A stretch of DNA of 64,000 nt from a virus. The notes under the pieces were generated by a model. It saw only the letters and a list, made by a program, of their open reading frames with translations, made no database searches and was not told where the DNA came from. Numbering within the stretch: position 1 is the first letter of the stretch; the number at the start of each line of letters is the position of its first letter. The translations under genes were made by a program, and so were the position numbers. The stretch lies in the IMG/VR virus record IMGVR_UViG_3300042519_001519, positions 1 through 64,000 of that record; one strand, written 5' to 3'. Below are positions 9,242 to 19,128 of the stretch, piece by piece.

Positions 9242-9470
9242 AGCCGGGTTATTTGCTCAACTACATGACATAGTTTTTAACGGACAAGGAGGGTACTCTT
9301 TCGATACAGTATACGAGTTTCCGATATGGTTAAGAAAGTATATTCATAGAACTATGGTAGAACATTATCAAAAACAGAATAAGGAACAGCAGCAGCAATC
9401 CGGTAAGGCATCGGTATTGCAAAACGGACATATAAAAGCACCGGATTATAGTACAAAAGCTTCTAGATAA
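9204..9470 (+). CDS. Baseplate hub assembly protein, gp51-like (overlapping frame, possible frameshift product)
   Basis: An 88-aa frame. The core, TPEYRAGLFAQLHDIVFNGQ followed by VYEFPIWLRKYIHRTM, resembles the small gp51-type hub-assembly protein that follows gp26 in T4-like phages. There is no ATG before the conserved core. The only starts are TTG at 9204 or later non-ATG codons, all inside or just after the gp26-like gene. Either translation starts at TTG, or a +1 frameshift near 9230-9241 fuses it to the upstream protein. The C-terminus is Gln-rich and poorly ordered. Confidence 0.5.
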   Translation: MGLAFFGLTPEYRAGLFAQLHDIVFNGQGGYSFDTVYEFPIWLRKYIHRTMVEHYQKQNKEQQQQSGKASVLQNGHIKAPDYSTKASR

Positions 9471-9483
9471 TAGAAGCTTTAGC

Positions 9484-9491
9484 TATTTATA
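9484..9491 (+). promoter_or_regulatory. TATTTATA motif upstream of the tape measure gene
   Basis: The octamer lies 24 nt before the start codon at 9508, in the same context as upstream of the sheath and tube genes. Confidence 0.3.
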
Positions 9492-9507
9492 TTAAAATCT
9501 TTATTGA

Positions 9508-12500
9508 ATGTCAGATCAATACGAAAATAAAAATGCCGGGGAATTAAGAGACATTCTTAAGTCCATAACAGGGGAACTTTCTAAACAGAGAACTATACAA
9601 GCTGAATCAGCAGCAGAGTATAGAAAAATGGATAGTATTGCAAGGAACCTTCAGGACACTTCTATGGGGATAAGTAATCTGACTTCTGAAGAGTTAGACA
9701 AACTTAGATCAAAAAACCAAAACCATATAAAGGAGTTACAGTACCAAGCTGAAAGACTAGCTAGACAAAAGATAGGTTTAGGGTTTGAAGGAAAAATAAC
9801 TGCAGAAACTATAGAAAGGTTAAAGTACCTAGATAAGTTATCAATACAGGAAGAGGCAATCTTACGAGCAGCAGCTGATCATTTTGAAATTGAAAAATCA
9901 CTTACAGCAGAGGTAGAAGATCAGTATAAAAAAAGACTGGCATTTGAAAAGCAAGTAAGTAACTCATTAGGAGTTAGTGGAGCAATCATAGGTGGTATAG
10001 ATGGGATAATGAGTAAACTGGGAATGAACTCAGGAATATTCAAAGACTCTATAGAAGAATCTAAGAAAGCAATGCAAGAGGCTGCAGAAGCAGCAGCAAG
10101 AAATGGAGAGCATATAAGTAAGACCGCTATCATGATGAAAGGCTTAGGTCCCTTAGCTTCCGGCTTTGGAAAAGCTCTTTTAGATCCATTAACAATAATT
10201 ACAGCAATATTAGACGGATTCTTCCGAGTAAATAAAGCATCTGTAGAAGTACAACAGTTAACAGGTCAATACGAAACATCTATTGCAGGAGTTAATGATA
10301 GATTAGCAACATCAGCACAATTTTTACAAACCGCAGCAGAACTAACAAAACAGTTAGGAGTATCCGCAACTCTAGTATTTGCACCAGATCAAATAGCACA
10401 ATTAGCAGAAGCTAAAAATTTATTAGGACTTTCAGCCGAACAAGCAGGTAGAATGGGAATCTTAATGAAGACTACCGGAAAGTCTGCAGATCAAGTAGGA
10501 CAAGGAATTTACGATACAGTAAATGCGTATAATGGAGCAAATCGAGCAGGAATAGCGCACGGAGTAGTGTTACAGGATGTACTAGGTGCTTCAGATAGTA
10601 TAACAGCTTCTTTAGGAAATAGTGAGAAGAAGATAGGAGCTGCAGCAGTAGCGGCAAGAGGATTAGGATTAAGTCTAAGCGAAGTAGATGAAATTGCAGG
10701 AAGCTTTCTTAATTTTGAAGATTCTATATCTGCAGAATTAGAAGCACAATTACTTACCGGGAAAAACTTAAACCTATCTAAAGCAAGAGAACTTGCATTG
10801 AATAACGACCTAGAAGGAGTAGCTAATGAACTAAAGAAGAACGGAGCATCAGCAGCAGAGTACGCTGGTATGAACCGTCTTGAACAAGAAAGTTTAGCTA
10901 AAGCATTAGGAATGTCCAGAGATCAACTTGCTAAAAGCGTACTAACGCAAGAAGCAATGAAGAACATGACTGACGAGCAAATAGCAAAAGCAAGAGGAGT
11001 TACTTTAGAGCAGTCAAAAGCAATGGATGTTCAAGAAAAGATGCAAGTAGGTATGCAAAAATTAGCAGAAGCATTTGCCCCAGTCTTGGATGTAGTTGTT
11101 AATTTAGTAGATGCATTGATGTTTGTAATAACACCTGTAGCAAAGCTTATTGCAATGGTAGTAGGAAACCCTATAGGAAAAGCAATACTTCTAGCAGTAG
11201 TAGCAGCTAATTTCTTAGGAGTAGCAGTATCGGGAGTAGGGAAAGCTTTTGGATCAATGTACCAGTTAGGAGCAAAAGCTCTAACAGGTATAACAAGTTT
11301 ATTTAAAAGTGGAGGATTAAAATCCGCTTTAGGAGGCCTTAAAGATAATTTAACAGGAGGATTTAAAGGAGGAGCTGGAGGCTTAAAAGATAAGATAATG
11401 GGTCCAGCAGCTGATAAGACGAAAAGTCTTGCAGGAGATGCCGGAGGAGCAGACGCAAAGAAAGGTGGAGGAATAAAAGGATTTTTAAAAGGACTAGGAG
11501 ATGGTTTAGCCAGTATGGGTAAACAAATGGGCGATATAATAAAAGGAGCAATAGCATTAGGAATTGCAGGAGTTGCAATAGCAGGAGGATTAGCAATTGC
11601 TATGATGATTATTAAAGATGTTGATCCCGCTAAGATGTTAGCATTTACAGGATCAATAGCTATGTTAGGGCTTACTTTAGCCATTATGGGTAAGATAGGA
11701 GGTAACGTTATACAAGGAGCCTTAGCTTTAGGAATAGTCGCTCTAGCTTTAATACCAGCAGCATATGCATTCAGTTTATTAAAAGATGTAGATACAGATA
11801 AGATTATAGCATTCTCAATAGCAGTACCTTTATTAGCTCTTGCAGCAGCAGGTTTAGGATTCTTACTAACGCCAATTGCTATGGGAGCATTAGCATTAGC
11901 AGCTTTAGGAGTTGGATTAATGGCAGTAGGAGCAGGGTTTATGGTGTTAACAGCTGGACAAGCAGGCTTTGGCCTATTCAACCAGTTACTAGATACTATG
12001 GCAGACAAAGGAGTAGCAGCAGGACTAGGATTAGGAGCAACAGGAATAGGGATGGGGCTACTAGGAGCAGCAGGATTCCTTGCATTCCCAGGAATGTTAT
12101 TAGCAGCAGTCGCAATGAGTGCGATGATTATACCACTAACACTACTAAGCGCAGTCGCATCAGCCGGAGTACTTCCAATACTAGCAACAACCTTAATGCA
12201 AATAGCAGCCGCAGCACCAGGATTATTAGGAGTTGGAATGGCTTTATTTAGTATAGCAGCAGGATTAGGAGCAGTAGCCCTAGCAGGAGTTCTGGCAATA
12301 CCGGCAATCGGAGGAGCAGTAATGCTTGCAGCAGTATCACCAGCATTAGTATCTTTAGCAGAAGCTTTTGGAATGGGAGGAGATAGTGCAGGAGAAGCTA
12401 AAGGAAAATCAGAGGAAGGATCTATGGCAGTAGTAGAAGCTAAATTAACAGAACTTATAGCAGTAGTAAAAGCAGGAGGAAATGTATACTTAGATTCTAA

Positions 12501-12546
12501 CAAAGTCGGTAGAGCACAAGTACTCGGAAGTTATAAATCTTCATAA
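9508..12546 (+). CDS. Tail length tape measure protein
   Basis: A 1012-aa protein that sets tail length and is probably injected with the DNA. Residues 1-160 are charged helix or coiled coil; the middle is Ala-rich helix with repeated LGxSxxxA stretches. From about 540 to 960 there is a long series of hydrophobic Ala/Gly/Leu/Ile segments, the usual pattern of tape measures that insert into the membrane. Gly/Lys-rich linkers (about 600-680) separate the parts. It lies between tube/hub genes and baseplate genes, as expected. The antisense strand stays open over much of it because of the Ala/Gly codons; that is an artefact. Confidence 0.88.
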   Translation: MSDQYENKNAGELRDILKSITGELSKQRTIQAESAAEYRKMDSIARNLQDTSMGISNLTSEELDKLRSKNQNHIKELQYQAERLARQKIGLGFEGKITAETIERLKYLDKLSIQEEAILRAAADHFEIEKSLTAEVEDQYKKRLAFEKQVSNSLGVSGAIIGGIDGIMSKLGMNSGIFKDSIEESKKAMQEAAEAAARNGEHISKTAIMMKGLGPLASGFGKALLDPLTIITAILDGFFRVNKASVEVQQLTGQYETSIAGVNDRLATSAQFLQTAAELTKQLGVSATLVFAPDQIAQLAEAKNLLGLSAEQAGRMGILMKTTGKSADQVGQGIYDTVNAYNGANRAGIAHGVVLQDVLGASDSITASLGNSEKKIGAAAVAARGLGLSLSEVDEIAGSFLNFEDSISAELEAQLLTGKNLNLSKARELALNNDLEGVANELKKNGASAAEYAGMNRLEQESLAKALGMSRDQLAKSVLTQEAMKNMTDEQIAKARGVTLEQSKAMDVQEKMQVGMQKLAEAFAPVLDVVVNLVDALMFVITPVAKLIAMVVGNPIGKAILLAVVAANFLGVAVSGVGKAFGSMYQLGAKALTGITSLFKSGGLKSALGGLKDNLTGGFKGGAGGLKDKIMGPAADKTKSLAGDAGGADAKKGGGIKGFLKGLGDGLASMGKQMGDIIKGAIALGIAGVAIAGGLAIAMMIIKDVDPAKMLAFTGSIAMLGLTLAIMGKIGGNVIQGALALGIVALALIPAAYAFSLLKDVDTDKIIAFSIAVPLLALAAAGLGFLLTPIAMGALALAALGVGLMAVGAGFMVLTAGQAGFGLFNQLLDTMADKGVAAGLGLGATGIGMGLLGAAGFLAFPGMLLAAVAMSAMIIPLTLLSAVASAGVLPILATTLMQIAAAAPGLLGVGMALFSIAAGLGAVALAGVLAIPAIGGAVMLAAVSPALVSLAEAFGMGGDSAGEAKGKSEEGSMAVVEAKLTELIAVVKAGGNVYLDSNKVGRAQVLGSYKSS

Positions 12547-12552
12547 ATAAAC

Positions 12553-12560
12553 TATTTATA
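12553..12560 (+). promoter_or_regulatory. TATTTATA motif upstream of the gene at 12580
   Basis: The octamer, followed by ATAAATTAAAAC, lies 27 nt before the next start. The surroundings are nearly identical to the site before the sheath gene (5701). Confidence 0.35.
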
Positions 12561-12579
12561 ATAAATTAAAACAATTAAT

Positions 12580-12804
12580 ATGGGACTATTAGACTTATTA
12601 CCATCGTCAAACTTAGGATTACAGGGATCTACACCAGCAACAATTGCAAGTGCTAATCCAAATTCAACACTACACAATCAATCATCAATCAATAACACAC
12701 CAGCGATTGATCAATCTCCTTCTGCTTTAGACTTAGACGGACAAATACCAGTAGTGTCTCCATCAGGACAAGGACTTCCTTACATGAGTAACCTACCAGG
12801 ATAA
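12580..12804 (+). CDS. Short Asn/Ser/Pro-rich tail protein
   Basis: A 74-aa protein of low complexity: Asn, Ser, Pro, Thr and Gln dominate, with no hydrophobic core, so it is probably disordered. It opens MGLLDLLPSSNLGLQGSTP and ends in GQGLPYMSNLPG. It is first after a TATTTATA motif and only 7 nt before the baseplate gene at 12812, so co-expression is likely. No family recognised; perhaps a small structural adaptor. Confidence 0.55.
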   Translation: MGLLDLLPSSNLGLQGSTPATIASANPNSTLHNQSSINNTPAIDQSPSALDLDGQIPVVSPSGQGLPYMSNLPG

Positions 12805-12811
12805 AAATTAA

Positions 12812-14962
12812 ATGGCAAACGGACTATTAAATCTCCAGACAGACCTTAAAAGTCTCCGTTATGGAAGCGATAAACCCTACATTACTAAGGATATAAACAA
12901 CCCTCCTTCTAGTAATCAAACGGGTATGCAAATAACTAAGCGTATAGATGACACTTCCCGTATTGCCCAAATGCTTATTGACCGTCCTGGATTAAAGTAC
13001 CTAGGAAACGAAGCTTTACTTCAACAGGTAAATGTTGGAGATAAAATAAGAAAAGCAAAAGATAAAGGTAAGAGTACAGTAGGGGCTGTTTTACAGCAAG
13101 CTGGAAATACTTTAGTAAATACAGTTAAAATTGCAGGTTCAACTCTTGCACAAGTTCCAGTAAATGGAACAGGTACGCATTTCTTAAAAGGATTTAGAAC
13201 AGATACATACTTAAGACCAGATCCAGAAGGAGTAAAACCATCAGGCTTTGCTCAATTTTTTGGAGCAGGAGGAGTAGAAGGAGCACCTTACGCACTTAGT
13301 GGGAAAGAGGTTCCTATGTATATCAATTCAGATATATACGACCAAAAGACAGGAGAGTTAATTACAGGTAGTAAATTTGGATATGATGAAAAAATAAACA
13401 AACCAATTCCTCAAGGTGAAAATAGAACATATTCACAAGGGGATGGAATTATTATACAAGATAACGAAGGTCAAGAAGGCTGGAAACCTTGGTCATCACT
13501 TTCAGTAACATCAAGTCTAGTTTCTAGAGACGATACAAAACTATTAAAAGATAGTAAATACGATTCTGACGATACTAAAGACAGAGATAAGCAATCAAGA
13601 TATTTAGCAGAAGAAGGAAAACCAGTACCAGTAGGTCCTGTTCAGAAATTTGCAAATGGAAATCCACAGCAAAATCAAACAACAGCACAGACAGGTTCCT
13701 TAAACAGTCTACCAAACTCAGTAGACTACACAGACCTTATTGCTTCAAAAGATACAATACAGAGTATTGCAGCTTCGGCATTACAGTTAGGAAATAAGTA
13801 TAAAGATAGATCAACTTTCACAGGTGTAAACACTCAAGACAATGTAAATAGTGTAGCAGCAGGTACTCCAATAAAAGTAAGTAAACAAGCAGGTATAAGA
13901 AATACAACTCTAGCATCAGGAAGTATGCCAGGGGGTAGTTTAATTAACTCAGGAGAATATGCCGCACCAATTGCTGAAACCACAGTACCTTCCTCAAGTA
14001 AGTATACAGACGGAGCAACTTATACCGGAACAAATACACAGAGTAATATTAACAGTGCAAATGAAGGCGGTTTTATTACAGTAACTGATAAAGTAAATAC
14101 TGAACAGACTTATAAAGTAGAAGGAAGTATACCTCTATCAGGAAAAGAAGATAATAAAGTTGTTGATGAGAATAGTGTTAATAGAAATGTAAGTGACTTT
14201 AGAACAGGTCCAACTTCTTTTGCATACGGCAGTCCTACTATCAATAAAGAAACAAGAGTTAATTTAGGTAACCAAGGTAAGAATATAGGAAAAGTTAGCT
14301 ACAGTAATATAGATCCAGATAAAGTAGATCAATTAAATGCTTTACAGGAGAGTGAAACTAGAATAGATGGAACAAGCGCAGCAAGAGATTTAGCTAAATT
14401 CTACTTTGAAATAATAACACCAGACAATGTAGATGACGGTGATGGTACCTTTCTACACTTTAGAGCACATATTGACAGTATAGATGATAGTTACTCAGGA
14501 GACTGGGATTCACATCAATATGTAGGTAGAGCAGAAGAGTTCTTTACATACAAAGGATTTAAAAGAGATATATCAGTAGGGTTTAAAATATCAGCTCAAT
14601 CTAGAGCAGAGATGAAACCTCTTTACAGAAAAATGGTATACCTAGCCTCAGCTACAGCACCAACTTATGGAGGTGGGTCAAAATTTATGAGGGGTACGCT
14701 TGTTAAATTGTCAATTGGTTCGTATTTTAGTCAAATACCGGGGATAATAACCTCTGTTAAGTATACATGGAATCCAGACTATATGTGGGAAATAGCAATG
14801 CAAAACCCAGAAGGCGGAGTAGATGATGATCAGCAAGAGTTACCAATGACTTTAGACTGTAGCATTTCATTTAAACCAATTCACAATTTTGCTCCACAAA
14901 CAGGATTACATCATTACTTTACAAGTCCAGCACCATTAAACGGATCAAAACCGTTTTTTTAA
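12812..14962 (+). CDS. Baseplate / tail-tube junction protein (gp48/gp54-like)
   Basis: A 716-aa structural protein. The N-terminus (GLLNLQTDLKSLRYGSDKPY) resembles baseplate-tube proteins. The middle ~300 residues are a low-complexity Asn/Ser/Thr linker with repeats around KYKDRSTFTGVNTQDNVNS and KYTDGATYTGTNTQSNINS. The last ~200 residues (from YFEIITPDN) look like a tube-type fold, with FFTYKGFKRDISVGFKISAQ, RAEMKPLYRKM and FMRGTLVKLSIGSYFSQIPG, as in proteins that nucleate the tube on the baseplate. The neighbours are the tape measure and the gp53-like gene. The family call is by motif memory, moderately sure. Confidence 0.6.
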   Translation: MANGLLNLQTDLKSLRYGSDKPYITKDINNPPSSNQTGMQITKRIDDTSRIAQMLIDRPGLKYLGNEALLQQVNVGDKIRKAKDKGKSTVGAVLQQAGNTLVNTVKIAGSTLAQVPVNGTGTHFLKGFRTDTYLRPDPEGVKPSGFAQFFGAGGVEGAPYALSGKEVPMYINSDIYDQKTGELITGSKFGYDEKINKPIPQGENRTYSQGDGIIIQDNEGQEGWKPWSSLSVTSSLVSRDDTKLLKDSKYDSDDTKDRDKQSRYLAEEGKPVPVGPVQKFANGNPQQNQTTAQTGSLNSLPNSVDYTDLIASKDTIQSIAASALQLGNKYKDRSTFTGVNTQDNVNSVAAGTPIKVSKQAGIRNTTLASGSMPGGSLINSGEYAAPIAETTVPSSSKYTDGATYTGTNTQSNINSANEGGFITVTDKVNTEQTYKVEGSIPLSGKEDNKVVDENSVNRNVSDFRTGPTSFAYGSPTINKETRVNLGNQGKNIGKVSYSNIDPDKVDQLNALQESETRIDGTSAARDLAKFYFEIITPDNVDDGDGTFLHFRAHIDSIDDSYSGDWDSHQYVGRAEEFFTYKGFKRDISVGFKISAQSRAEMKPLYRKMVYLASATAPTYGGGSKFMRGTLVKLSIGSYFSQIPGIITSVKYTWNPDYMWEIAMQNPEGGVDDDQQELPMTLDCSISFKPIHNFAPQTGLHHYFTSPAPLNGSKPFF

Positions 14963-14971
14963 AAAAAATAA

Positions 14972-15277
14972 ATGGCAGATAGATATAAAAATATAAAAGA
15001 GGTAATAACTTCAGATAACGTAAGGTATAGGTTAAATGCTATATACCCTGAAATACCTTTATCTCAAGATGACTATTATGTTATCTCCACAGGAGGTGAC
15101 AGGTATGATACACTAGCTCAGCAATTTTACAAAGACCATACTCTATGGTGGATAATTGCATCTGCAAATAATTCAGAAAGAGCCTCTCTAATAGTAGAGC
15201 CAGGCGTACAGTTACGAATTCCCGCTAATAAAGAATATATATTACAATTATATAGTGAGGTAAATAAATCAAGGTAA
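14972..15277 (+). CDS. Baseplate wedge protein with LysM-like domain (gp53-like)
   Basis: A 101-aa protein. It carries the conserved pattern STGGDRYDTLAQQFYKDHTL followed by WWIIASANN and GVQLRIPA, a LysM-type fold found in T4 gp53 and P2 gpX-like proteins. It glues baseplate wedges together rather than binding peptidoglycan enzymatically. It abuts the next gene (its last base is the first base of the following ATG). Short for T4 gp53 (196 aa) but complete as a LysM module. Confidence 0.75.
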   Translation: MADRYKNIKEVITSDNVRYRLNAIYPEIPLSQDDYYVISTGGDRYDTLAQQFYKDHTLWWIIASANNSERASLIVEPGVQLRIPANKEYILQLYSEVNKSR

Positions 15278-18084
15278 TGGGATTAGAAGTAGGAACAGGC
15301 ATAAGCCCAGGAATCGCAGAACAGCTCGAAGCAAGAAAAAAAGTCATAGGTAAAACAAAAGATAGAACCAATGACGACTTAATGTACATGAACAGTAAGA
15401 CTGGATGGGTAAAATTATCTTCCGGTGTTAATACATTAACTGATGATGAAGTAGCTCAACTTAGAATACAGAAAGGCAGACTTACAATAAAAGGAGACGA
15501 TACATTAGCAAAAGAAAATGTGCTTTTTGGAGGTATAATGAAACCAGGGGGAGGTCTACGACAAGGGATAGACACCTCAGGAAATGTAAACACAAATAGT
15601 GCATACTTACTAAGACCTAGTATGGGATTTAGACCTATGGGAGGTATAACATCCATGACAGTAAAGTCAAAGAATACTTACGGTACCTTAAGAGAAGCAG
15701 ATGTTAAATTTTCTGTATGGTCTTTAGAAGAGTTTGAAGTAATGGAAAGACTTTATCTACGACCAGGATTTACAATGCTACTTGAATGGGGACATTCTCT
15801 TTATATTAATAATGATACTACATTAGAGAAAACAATTAAGACAATAAGCCCAGACTTATTTTTTAAGAAAGGTTTAGAAATGTCTAAAATTACAGATGAA
15901 ATAAAAAAAATAAGACAAGAGAGTGATTACAATTACGAAGGAATGATTGGGTATTGTAAAAACTTTTCTTGGAATTATAACTCAAACGGAGGGTACGACT
16001 GTAGTGTAAGTATAATATCAACAGGAGAGATACTAGAATCAGCACCGGTAAAACTCTCCCCAGGTAATTTAATACCTAAAGATGAAATGGATTCTGCAAC
16101 TAGTGATGAAGGTAAGGAACAGAGAAAAAGTATCTTCCACTACTTCTTACAAAAACTAGCATTACTAAAACAAGGTGTAGTCGGTAAAGAAACCCTTGCC
16201 AGCGAAGCACCATCATTAGCTGCCCCGCTACAAGACTTTATAGTATTTTGGGCAGCTGTTGAAATAGATGATAGTTGGCTTTGGGATACAGAGGCACCGA
16301 TGCATTGGGTACCGCTGGCACTTATCTTAGATATATACAATAATTTTGTAGCGATAAAAGATCTTACAAAAACACCGGGTACTCCAAATGCTACTATGTG
16401 TAAGTTTAATACAGATATTAAGAAATCCACAAAGTTTATAACAGGTCCTAAGCACTTTTCACCGGATCCGTTGGTATGTGTAATACTGGCTCCAAACGAC
16501 GAAGGGTTAGGCGTACTGCCTTTTATACACGGAGCTACCCAAGGTCTGCCAGCGGAAATAACTAGTGATGTACTTAATATATATATTAACTCTCTATACC
16601 TAAAAAGCAAGTTTGATGAAGCTTTGGATACAGATGGAAAGTTTAACAAAAGTATGTCCGATGTATTGAAGAGTATTCTAGATGGAGTATCTACAGCACT
16701 GGGAGGTATAAATGATTTTGATATAGCATACGATGATGAAGATCAAGGAGGAACTTTTTACGTAATTGATAGAAACTTAACACCAGAAACCAAACCACCT
16801 GCAGAATTAACACTAGTAGGGGTTAACAGTATCTATAAAGAAATAAGTATTAGTAGTAAAATTAGTAACGAGACTTCCTCTCAAATTGCTATTGCTGCAC
16901 AAGGGACAACACAGAACTATTCTGAAAATGTGGAGAACATGTTAAAATGGAATCCAGGTATTGTAGATAGGGTTGTAGTAACTAAAGATGTTCAAGCTAA
17001 AAATAAAGACGGAGAAGAGGCAGTAAAAGCAGATCAAGAAGAAATTCTACAGGATTGGAAAGACTCTATAAAAACATTCTTTACAGATTTTACAGGAGGA
17101 GGATATGATAAAGACGAGTTAGAAGCTGTAAAAACAGAACACGCTCACTATACTGTAGAAAACGTAACAAGAAGACCGGCTTCAGGAACAGATGCAGGAC
17201 CATCTCCAATACCTGTTGAACTTACTCTAAAACTAGACGGTATTGGAGGACTTAGAATAGCATCAACCTTTAGAATATCTCCAGGACTTTTACCTGACAA
17301 GTATAACGGTAAGTTCGGATATATCATAACAGGGGTAGAACACACAATCGGTACCAATAGTGTATGGGAAACCTCAGTAACAACTCAGTTTTATTTATTA
17401 GAACAGTTAAAACAAGAAGCAAGACAACCACAAGTAATTAACCCAACACCGCCACCTTCACCAAAAGCAGTTGGAGCAGCAAATTATACACCACCAGGAC
17501 CAGTACAACCAGGAGAGGACCCAGCACCTATTATTAATCCTAAGAAAGTAGGAGCAGTAGGTTATAATGCATCACCACTTGTTGCAAACTCAAAAACAAA
17601 TGGAGGACAGAATGGTTTACTAAGTCAAACAAATCCTAAACTACTTGTATTTATAGGGGAAACTAGCGGAGCAAGTACTTATTACAAAAACCCTGCTACA
17701 AAAGCACCAGAATACATGTTACATCCAGCAGCTGCTAAAGCATGGAAAGCCTGGAAAGCAGATATGAAAGCTGCAGGAATTTCCTACAGAATGTCCAGTG
17801 CATATAGAAGTAAGGTACACCAAGGAGGATTAAAACCAGGCAGCACTGTAGCAAGCCCAGGATCATCACCACATGGATGGGGAGGAGCATTAGACTTTGG
17901 AAACCTTCATGGAATTGTGAATGGAAGCGGTGATCCAAAGAGAAATCAAGAAGGAAGAAAAACTCCTATCTATAAACAAATGGCAACACTGGGTGCTAAA
18001 CACGGATGGTATAATCCTTGGAGATTATCAGACGTATCAGGTACAGATGAATTATGGCATTTTGAATACTGGGGACCAGCTTAA
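15277..18084 (+). CDS. Large baseplate protein with C-terminal M15 (VanY-like) peptidase domain
   Basis: A 935-aa baseplate or hub protein. Residues 1-700 contain GFRPMGGITSMTVKSKNTYG, WSLEEFEVMERLYLRPG and a long hub-like body. A Pro-rich linker (about 715-765, PTPPPSPKAVG) leads to a peptidase domain of ~160 residues. In it, AYRSKVHQGG, SPHGWGGALDFG (SxHxxGxAxD zinc motif) and DELWHFEYWG (second His) are the expected M15 D-Ala-D-Ala peptidase residues. It would cut cell-wall stem peptides during penetration, taking the place of the lysozyme domain of T4 gp5. It follows directly on the gp53-like gene. Confidence 0.8.
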   Translation: MGLEVGTGISPGIAEQLEARKKVIGKTKDRTNDDLMYMNSKTGWVKLSSGVNTLTDDEVAQLRIQKGRLTIKGDDTLAKENVLFGGIMKPGGGLRQGIDTSGNVNTNSAYLLRPSMGFRPMGGITSMTVKSKNTYGTLREADVKFSVWSLEEFEVMERLYLRPGFTMLLEWGHSLYINNDTTLEKTIKTISPDLFFKKGLEMSKITDEIKKIRQESDYNYEGMIGYCKNFSWNYNSNGGYDCSVSIISTGEILESAPVKLSPGNLIPKDEMDSATSDEGKEQRKSIFHYFLQKLALLKQGVVGKETLASEAPSLAAPLQDFIVFWAAVEIDDSWLWDTEAPMHWVPLALILDIYNNFVAIKDLTKTPGTPNATMCKFNTDIKKSTKFITGPKHFSPDPLVCVILAPNDEGLGVLPFIHGATQGLPAEITSDVLNIYINSLYLKSKFDEALDTDGKFNKSMSDVLKSILDGVSTALGGINDFDIAYDDEDQGGTFYVIDRNLTPETKPPAELTLVGVNSIYKEISISSKISNETSSQIAIAAQGTTQNYSENVENMLKWNPGIVDRVVVTKDVQAKNKDGEEAVKADQEEILQDWKDSIKTFFTDFTGGGYDKDELEAVKTEHAHYTVENVTRRPASGTDAGPSPIPVELTLKLDGIGGLRIASTFRISPGLLPDKYNGKFGYIITGVEHTIGTNSVWETSVTTQFYLLEQLKQEARQPQVINPTPPPSPKAVGAANYTPPGPVQPGEDPAPIINPKKVGAVGYNASPLVANSKTNGGQNGLLSQTNPKLLVFIGETSGASTYYKNPATKAPEYMLHPAAAKAWKAWKADMKAAGISYRMSSAYRSKVHQGGLKPGSTVASPGSSPHGWGGALDFGNLHGIVNGSGDPKRNQEGRKTPIYKQMATLGAKHGWYNPWRLSDVSGTDELWHFEYWGPA

Positions 18085-18096
18085 TAATATACCACA

Positions 18097-19071
18097 ATGG
18101 CAAACATAGAAGTAAAAAGCTTTACATACAGAACATACCTTGAAGGTATGGACCCTGTTATAGAGGTGTACGCAGATGGGGCATTTGTAAGAAAAGAAGT
18201 ATGGTCAGGAGTAAATTTTAATATAGATTCCGCAAAAGGACATGTTTCTAGAACAGTAGAAAATTTTGGAGCATTAGGAAAAGGTAATGTAAATTTTTAT
18301 AAATTAGCACCACCACCACCTCCGCCTCCAACACCGGAAATAGTACCACCACCACCACCACCGGAGCCACCACCAGCACCGGATAGAAAAAAGAAAGGAT
18401 CTTGGTACTTACCAAAATCTAGATATAGAAAACCTAAATCAACTAACGGAGGAGAATTTGTTATTAAATCTACAAAAGAACCATACACAGGGAGTTATAT
18501 AGAGACTTTCAAGAAAAAATACTATGCAGGGAGCTCTCCAGAGCAAATGGGTGAGGAGTTAGAAAAGGTAAGAGATAGAGGAGATTTTGACTTATTGGGG
18601 GAAGCTTTTGCAACCCTAAGTCCATTACTACTCAAGGCACTGAAAGGAGGAGTAATTAGAAAAAAACCAACCACAAGTGAAGTAGTATTAGGAGAGGTAA
18701 AAAGATACTTTACACAAGATCCGGTAACAAATAAAATTGTAGAATTAACAAAACCGGATTATGTAGAGCTTAAAAAACAATTACCAAATAGGAAATATGC
18801 AGAAGTGAATTGGAAGATACAAGGTCCTGCAGAAGATATAATGTTTGGAAATTATAAATACGAAGGAGCAGCAACTAAGAATCTAAATACTATAGTAGCA
18901 CTGGAAAAACAAATGCCAGGAATTACTAGAGTTGTAAGAGACTTTGCATACCTTGTACCGCCAACACGTCCAAGTCAACTATTCATACCAGACACACTTT
19001 CAGCAACAGTAAAAGATCCTCTGATAGAATTAGAAAATTACCGAAAAGCAAATTTCGATACAAAAGAATAA
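18097..19071 (+). CDS. Virion protein with polyproline linker
   Basis: A 324-aa protein of unknown function. The N-terminal ~65 residues (IEVKSFTYRTYLEG onward) look like a small beta domain. Residues ~70-95 are a polyproline stretch in two runs separated by TPEIV. A basic segment and a helical C-terminal domain of ~180 residues follow. The final ~40 residues include VPPTRPSQLFIP. As last gene of the baseplate operon, before a strong terminator, it is probably a structural tail component with a stiff spacer. Confidence 0.6.
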   Translation: MANIEVKSFTYRTYLEGMDPVIEVYADGAFVRKEVWSGVNFNIDSAKGHVSRTVENFGALGKGNVNFYKLAPPPPPPPTPEIVPPPPPPEPPPAPDRKKKGSWYLPKSRYRKPKSTNGGEFVIKSTKEPYTGSYIETFKKKYYAGSSPEQMGEELEKVRDRGDFDLLGEAFATLSPLLLKALKGGVIRKKPTTSEVVLGEVKRYFTQDPVTNKIVELTKPDYVELKKQLPNRKYAEVNWKIQGPAEDIMFGNYKYEGAATKNLNTIVALEKQMPGITRVVRDFAYLVPPTRPSQLFIPDTLSATVKDPLIELENYRKANFDTKE

Positions 19072-19075
19072 AAAT

Positions 19076-19103
19076 AAGGCTTGCTTTTGCAGGCCTTTTT
19101 TCT
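19076..19103 (+). terminator. Terminator of the baseplate operon, inside the next promoter
   Basis: AAGGCTTGC (19076-19084), loop TTTT, GCAGGCCTT (19089-19097), then a T run. The -33 TTG of the following promoter is part of the 5' arm. Confidence 0.8.
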
Positions 19104-19111
19104 TATATTAA
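19081..19111 (+). promoter_or_regulatory. Predicted promoter TTG-N20-TATATTAA for the DNA polymerase gene
   Basis: TTG at 19081-19083, TATATTAA at 19104-19111, preceded by TTCT. The terminator hairpin of the upstream operon lies within its spacer. Expected start about 12 nt before the ATG at 19129. Confidence 0.6.
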
Positions 19112-19128
19112 AGAAAAGGTTATAGAAA

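Noticed and set aside
11031-12503. Long open frame (490 codons) on the minus strand
   Set aside because: It lies wholly antisense to the tape measure gene; Ala/Gly/Ile-rich codons of that gene make the other strand open. The product is Pro/Ala/Ile/Asn-rich without domains, and no other gene is on the minus strand.
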